Below, piece by piece: positions 59,181 to 64,000 of a DNA stretch of 64,000 bases. Origin of the DNA: Dipteris shenzhenensis (Eukaryota > Polypodiophyta > Polypodiopsida > Gleicheniales); the NCBI GenBank assembly GCA_047967505.1, contig CM106538.1; one strand, 5' to 3'. The first letter of the stretch is position 1, and each line of letters opens with the position of its first letter. The notes beneath the pieces were generated by a model. It was not told the origin of the DNA. It saw only the letters and a list, made by a program, of their open reading frames with translations, and did not search any database. The position numbers were made by a program, and so were the translations under genes.

Positions 59181-59480
59181 AGATACCGGGGCCCTGATGG
59201 GTGCAGACGTGCTCATGAAGGGCTGCTGTGACTGAAGGCTGCAGCTGCTGCTGATGAAGAAATGTGTCTGACTGCCTTCCCATGAATGCTCATGAAGGGC
59301 TGCTGCTCCCTGAAGATACCGGGGCCCTGATGGACCCAGACATGCTCATGAAGGGCTGCTGTGAACTGAAGGATGAAGCTGCTGATGATGAAGAAATGCA
59401 TCTGGATCCCTTCCCATTATGCTCATGAAGGGCTGCTGTGGACTGAATGCTGATGGTGCTGATGATGAAAGAAGGTGACA
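59181..59480. repeat. Minisatellite with GCTCATGAAGGGCTGCTG motif
   Basis: AGATACCGGGGCCCTGATGG occurs at 59,181 and 59,314. GCTCATGAAGGGCTGCTG occurs four times, each followed by ACTGAA-GCTGATGATGAAGAAA-like blocks, giving units of about 120-133 bp. Confidence 0.8.
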
Positions 59481-60029
59481 CCCCCTTTCCACCTGTGCTT
59501 CCCCTCTTCATCAAAAAGCTGGCTGAACTGGGTTCTATTTTGCTGATTCATCCAGTCCTGATGTATAGAAGCAACTCATTATGTCGTTGACTGCCATATC
59601 AGCTGAGCTAGCGCACTGCCACCTGGCCATATGGCCCACTTCTTCTGCTGTCCTGGCCAGTACTATTGCCTGGACCGGCTCCAAGTCCCCTGACTGTATG
59701 TCTGCTGTTCTGCCTTGTGTTGATGTGGCAGGCTGCTGCTGCTATCGACGTCAGCAGCTCCTACTTCCATGCATGGCTATATGGCCCTTTATCCTCTTCT
59801 GTGGAAGCTCACATAGTTCTAGGGAAGGTTGATAGCCTTCTTATAAGTGGATATATATATTGGTCTTTAGAACAAAAAATCTAAATTTGTATGATTGGAC
59901 TTTTCTAGTCTTACAAAGGTACATATATATATATATATATATACACACACATAGGTGGAAAGCCTCCTTTTAAGCTGCCAGGAGATGATGATAATCAGAG
60001 AAAGCCAGCCTAAACTCATGGCTACTCTA
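59481..60029. other. Non-coding spacer with a TA/CA microsatellite
   Basis: Contains a (TA)n(CA)n tract at about 59,921-59,951. No gene is supported; open frames near 59,581-59,884 carry no domain. Confidence 0.4.
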
Positions 60030-60330
60030 AGGAGTCGCGATGCTTATACAAGCGTAGGACCTCACATCAAAAGGCTGATCCCATTAAGTATGTTGAGGCA
60101 GTGACATCTGTTCTCAACTAATTGAAGGCTATGAGAGCTTTGGGAGTAAAGCTGATGAGCTGGTTCTTAGTCCTCCCTCCTTACAATAGGTTCATGTTGG
60201 GAATGGCTATCTTTGCCAAGGCCTTGATGTGCTTGTGATAGGCTTGGCAAATCCCCATGAATAACGTGATTTCCGGTGCATTTTTGCTTTGGCATTAGTG
60301 TAGTCCAATCTGACACTACCCAAGGTGCAG
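60030..60330 (-). pseudogene. Short gypsy-type RT/RNase H connection fragment
   Basis: On the minus strand (from about 60,265) the translation GICQAYHKHIKALAKIAIPNMNLL, with stops, then FTPKALIAFN, resembles the stretch after the RT palm of gypsy pol (GLxxYYRxFIxxFAxIAxPLxxLL ... FxxLK). Very short, with no catalytic motif. Confidence 0.35.
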
Positions 60331-61220
60331 AATCTTCTCCATCAAAATCCTGGACTTCTTTTTAGTTAATTAGAATGGGTTGTCATTTAGGAGCATGTTG
60401 TACTATTTGAGATCACACTCATGCTGATGGGACCCCGCCAGAAAAAACAAAGATGCAATGGCCGATGAGATTCATGGAAATCATCATCTTGGTGAATGGG
60501 CCTGGCAGTTTTAATGCATCGGAAGGGCATTACCACAAACTTGTATTAGAAAGCCGACTTGCGACATCAACTTCGTGGATCCGGATCTAGGAACTGCTCC
60601 TTGTGTTCCTGCAACAATACCGTCAACAGTTGTCCATGTTGGCTGATGGTGCTGTGCCATCATTGACATAGACCAAAAATACTTGCCCCTATCTGCCTAA
60701 CTCCTGCATTCAACTGAATGCATCTGTGAACAATATAATTAGCTTGGGGCAGGTGCTTGGAATTGTGACCTCTATCCTGTAACATAATCAGGCTGGATCT
60801 GAAACTGGTGCCACCATCTGGCCCCTAACCCTGACTCTGTAGTACGGTGCATCTCAAAGTGTCTTGGTTGATATCTGTCCACCTCGGAATCTTCATACGG
60901 TGAAAGCAATGTTGAGATCCATAGTCGTTGTAGGGGATAGAGTGAGCTGTGCTCTCTATTTTTTCTGTGAAAACTGGAATCTGTATTTAAGTATGTGAAA
61001 GAGAAGATTTGCAATTAGTAGGAGACAAACCAGTCGTATACCTGACTGACTACTATTTTAGTCTGCTATTACATTAAGTAATTGCTAGCACCAGGCTTCC
61101 TGAAAGCCAATTGATTCCTTCGTTGCCACATGCAGCTTATTGTTGCTCCCCTAATTGCAAGCCATAATTCTGCTGTTCATTTGAGAAATATGCATGTGCA
61201 TCACCTGATACTCAGTGCCC
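60331..61220. other. Non-coding spacer
   Basis: No domain or repeat was recognised. Base composition is ordinary. Confidence 0.35.
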
Positions 61221-61406
61221 TTAAATCCAGCCTTTTGGAACGAATAGTGTATTTTTGGGCAAAGAGGTTTCTCTGATAATAGGGCATCGAGAGAGCAAAT
61301 GTATAGTAGTTTCTTTATGTCTCTCACATACGTAGCAGGGGTGTGAAACCCATTTGCTAAGTTTGTCTCTGAGCCAATTCCAATGCAGCAACTTCCTTAC
61401 CAGCAC
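61221..61406 (-). pseudogene. LINE zinc-binding (zf-RVT) fragment
   Basis: The minus-strand frame reads KLLHWNWLRDKLSKW...CYVCERHKETTIHLLSRCPI, the zf-RVT pattern (L-tx-xL-xR ... C-xC-x-EtxxHLf-xC) found at the C-terminal end of plant L1 ORF2. It is a fragment without RT catalytic motifs. It lies downstream, in the minus sense, of the RT-like piece at 62.3 kb, consistent with one internally deleted LINE. Confidence 0.6.
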
Positions 61407-61540
61407 TTTTCGCTTTACATGGAATCTCAGGATGCCAAAAAATGTCTAGCGTTTTGTTCTATACCATTTCCCAGGTTGGCCTTTTCACAATCTGTTAAGT
61501 CATGCCTGGACCTCCAGAATCAATCAATGGGTGTAGGTCT

Positions 61541-62415
61541 CTACATAGAAGTACATCTACTCGACAGGATGGCTCCAAGTGACCCCTGGATACAAAAAAG
61601 GGGTCCAAAGAAAACTTCTGACCATCTGTGGAAACTGAACCAACTGAAAAAACAGTAACATCTGGAGACTGTAGCAGGAATACTGTGAAACTGGTAGAAG
61701 GAAGACTGCATAAAACAGAACTTCAGATTGCAGTTTCCTGGTTTGGAACAATGTGTGGTGTAACCTTGAGTACCACTGCACCCGGGGGTGTGGGTAAGGA
61801 CATGGTTTCCTTGTCCTGCGCTTCGGAGTGGGTTTGGGGGGTTGAAAGTCCTTAGGTGTTGTGTCGAACTGTCTGTCGCGCTTGAGGGGTCGGTCTTGGG
61901 AACATGTCTTTTGAAATCCGAGCACGGCTGAATAGGAGCTGAAGATACATGAGTGAGAATTGGGATGACATGGGCTTGCAGAGGGTGATTGCTCACCATT
62001 TTGTTGGCTTGAATTGAAATCGAAGCCGGCGAGGGGGAAGTAACCAAGGGAGACATCTGAGAGGAGCTAGGGAGCGGGGAGGGGCAAGGTAATTGTTGGT
62101 GGCTGATTAGCGACTGCTTGAAAGTTCTGTTGGAGAATACAAGGTTGCACATGTTCTTGGGGGGTGTCCTTGTCCACCAAAGATTGCATCTGTGCGAGTA
62201 GAGTAGCTTCATCTTTGGCCATTTTTCTCCTCTTTTTTATAGCATTCTTGAACTTGCAAATGGAGTTGTTTGATCTTTTGTAGATTATCTCCTCGTTTTT
62301 TGTGTTCATCCATAGTTGTCAGGATGGCTTCCAAAACATGTCTACCGTGAATGAAGCCCTTTTGTTCCTCTCTAATCCAGACCTGCAATAGCAAGTGCTT
62401 TGGTGAAGAAGACAA
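61541..62415 (-). pseudogene. LINE RT start (GFIHGRH) followed by unassigned minus-strand frame
   Basis: From 62,400 to 62,310 on the minus strand, REEQKGFIHGRHVLEAILTTMDEH matches the RT region that usually reads QxGFIxGRxIxDxI in L1-like elements. The frame then leaves the RT pattern. A longer frame (62,212-61,541) is proline- and serine-rich with no motif I recognise. Its position between the RT piece and the zf-RVT piece suggests a rearranged or captured segment. Confidence 0.4.
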
Positions 62416-62459
62416 TTAAAACTAATACCCAAGGGTCCTAAGGATGAACTTAAAAATTG

Positions 62460-62700
62460 GAGATCCTTAACTGTTATTTTATATTGACTCTTATATGATT
62501 AATTATTATCTTATTATCTTATTTATTATTTAGTATTTCTAATTTTATTTTATTAGTTTTAGTTGTGTAGTTGTAGTTGCTTTAGTTATGTTAGTGTCGT
62601 TAGTTATTTGTGTAGTTGGTTTAGTTATGTAGTTAGTTTAGTTGTGTTTAGTGTTAGTTTAGTTGTGCTAGTGTAATTAGTGGTACTCTAAGTCCTAATA
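62460..62700 (+). repeat. AT-rich tract grading into TTTAGTTGTG minisatellite
   Basis: TTATTATCTTATTATC-type sequence is followed by repeated (T/G)TAGTTGTGTTAGT and TTTAGTTATGTAG words to about 62,690. It lies just before the new LTR. Confidence 0.7.
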
Positions 62701-62775
62701 AACTCCTACCCTAACCCCCACCTCTTCTACCCATATGGAGCTCCTCTATCCCCTTGCCCGTTCGTCTACCCTAAC

Positions 62776-62945
62776 TGTGGGGATTAAAGGTCGCTATGCC
62801 TTTACTCCGGTTATGTACAATACTTAAACACATATATAAATGAATGAAAAAGAAGATTAGGGTGTTCTGTACCTACCAAAACTTGTGTGGCTCTCTGTTT
62901 CTCTCTCTCCCTCTTCCATTCTTGCTTCTGTTGAGAGCACTCTCA
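62776..62945 (+). repeat. 5' LTR of a second copia element of the nested family (170 bp)
   Basis: TGTGGGGATTAAAGG...GAGAGCACTCTCA has exactly the length of, and matches in order, the LTRs at 35,696 and 41,635 (reverse complement), with more differences from them than they have from each other. The host base run before it is CTAAC. Confidence 0.92.
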
Positions 62946-62947
62946 AC

Positions 62948-62959
62948 TGGTATCAGAGC
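62948..62959 (+). other. Primer-binding site of the second copia element
   Basis: TGGTATCAGAGC lies two bases after the LTR, as in the nested copy. Confidence 0.92.
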
Positions 62960-64000
62960 TCGGGTGATCTAGTTGAGCGTGCGTGAATGCTTGGAAGCTC
63001 AACAGCTCTGTGGAAGAAAGGAGAAGCTTTGTGGGAAGCTTTGTGGGTGACTTACTTGCATCCGAGTGTGCAGAGACCTTGGAGGAACCTTTAGAAAAGT
63101 CACTTTGGTTTTGTGAAGTGGTTTTGAGAGCCTGTTAAGTGTTTTCAAAGAAAGTCGTTTTTTGAGCTTTTCCTTGTTCCGTTCGATGACAGAGACTCCG
63201 TGTTGACTTGTAGAGGTAACTATTACTTGCTTTTAGTGTCCACTTCACTTTAGGAGCTTGGAAACACCTTCATTCTTGAATCTGGGAGTTCGATGACAGA
63301 GACTCCGTGTTGACTTGTAGAGGTAACTATTGCTTGCTTTTGGTGTCCACTTCACTTCAGGAGCTTGGAATCACCTTCATTCTTGAATCTGGGATCATTT
63401 CATTGGATTTTTGACTTACTGTGTTAGTTCCTACGTTTTTCTGTCCGGGTATTGGAACTCAAGTTTGGAGCAACCATTTGCAGATCTGTCAGTTCCGGTG
63501 GACTCACGAGGTCCTAAAACTTCTATGTTGCTCATCATTTGCAGTCCGGTGGAGTTTACAAACAGCTCTTTTTTCAAAAGCGTTTTTCAGTCCGTGTGTT
63601 GGACCCAGTGATTGAGACCATAGTTTTCAAAACCGTCTGTCCCATTGCGCTGATAGGCCCAGATTGCCTTGTGAGATGCTATTTTTATGGACGCTTTGCA
63701 CATGGATGCTATTTTATGCTGAGGGACAGCTTTGACACATTGTAGGTGATGCACTGATAGTGTTATGCTCTCTTGGATGAGATATTATTGATGCATATCA
63801 CGGACGGTGTTTATGCTTGAGCCATTTGGCACCTATTGGCATTTTTGAATTGCCATTGCAGTTGGCATTTTCTTTTGGGTCAGATTTGCTCATATGGATG
63901 CAAAGTACATGCACATGAGTCAGCTGCATCTTTTGATGCTTTGAGCTTTGAGTTTTGGTAATATTTCAGTCTATTGTGGCACACATTTGGGTGCACTTGG
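62960..64000 (+). mobile_element. Leader of the second copia element, running off the window
   Basis: Homologous in reverse to 40,230-41,620. It contains a 107-bp tandem duplication (the GTTCGATGACAGAGACTCCG start at 63,181 and 63,288) absent from the nested copy. The last bases match about 40,240-40,270, so gag should start within roughly 100 bp beyond the window end. Open frames in this leader are not genes. Confidence 0.85.

Overview
The window looks like nuclear DNA of a land plant, dominated by transposable elements. The evidence is spliceosomal introns, Ty1/copia, Ty3/gypsy, L1-type LINE and En/Spm (CACTA) remnants, initiator-Met tRNA primer sites in the LTR elements, very long AG/CT microsatellites, and one plant-specific trihelix transcription factor gene. 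The DUF8039/DUF7869-like and ParB-like proteins, together with the repeat load, make me lean towards a fern or another non-flowering plant. That is only an impression; the sequence does not settle the species.

Layout. 1-2.6 kb: copia gag fragment, polypurine tract and LTR-like sequence. 3.1-3.6 kb (+) and 5.9-8.0 kb (-): pieces of one L1-like LINE family. 9.8-14.5 kb: decayed copia element (+), interrupted by a LINE ORF1-like piece. 18.2-30.4 kb: the most unusual region. It holds a decayed RNase H-like protein gene (+, 18.3-19.5 kb), then a divergent gene pair. On the minus strand (23.6 to 20.4 kb) is one long frame with DUF8039-like and DUF7869-like parts and a candidate DD38E triad. On the plus strand (25.9 to 30.1 kb) is a spliced gene with a ParB/sulfiredoxin-like domain. 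Between their coding exons lie two arrays of about 30 copies of the palindrome AGATTTGGCC-n4-GGCCAAATCT. The flanks of the two arrays are inverted copies of each other. 31.4-44.2 kb: a gypsy element with a complete 6.1-kb copia element nested in it (35,696-41,804, 170-bp LTRs). 44.9-46.5 kb: tandem satellites (about 330 bp and 182 bp). 46.6-47.7 kb: En/Spm remnant. 48.0-49.6 kb: CA, GA and G-rich microsatellites. 51.2 kb: a 183-bp hairpin or MITE-like element. 52.9-53.8 kb: the only clearly intact host gene, a trihelix (SIP1/ASIL-like) factor. 55.2-57.9 kb: a young gag-only copia-type element with 289-bp LTRs and a perfect CTCTG target-site duplication. 58.1-62.7 kb: duplications, minisatellites, and LINE and gypsy fragments. 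62,776-end: a second member of the 170-bp-LTR copia family, starting with its 5' LTR and leader.

How it fits together. Nearly every coding trace is a mobile element at a different stage of decay; many premature stops fit C-to-T transitions at CAG, CAA or CGA codons. The best candidate for an undescribed system is the 18-30 kb block: a DDE/RNase H-like protein and a ParB-like protein, divergently arranged around mirrored palindrome-array introns. I infer a two-gene mobile element in which the palindromes are binding sites for one of the products; this is not shown by the sequence alone.
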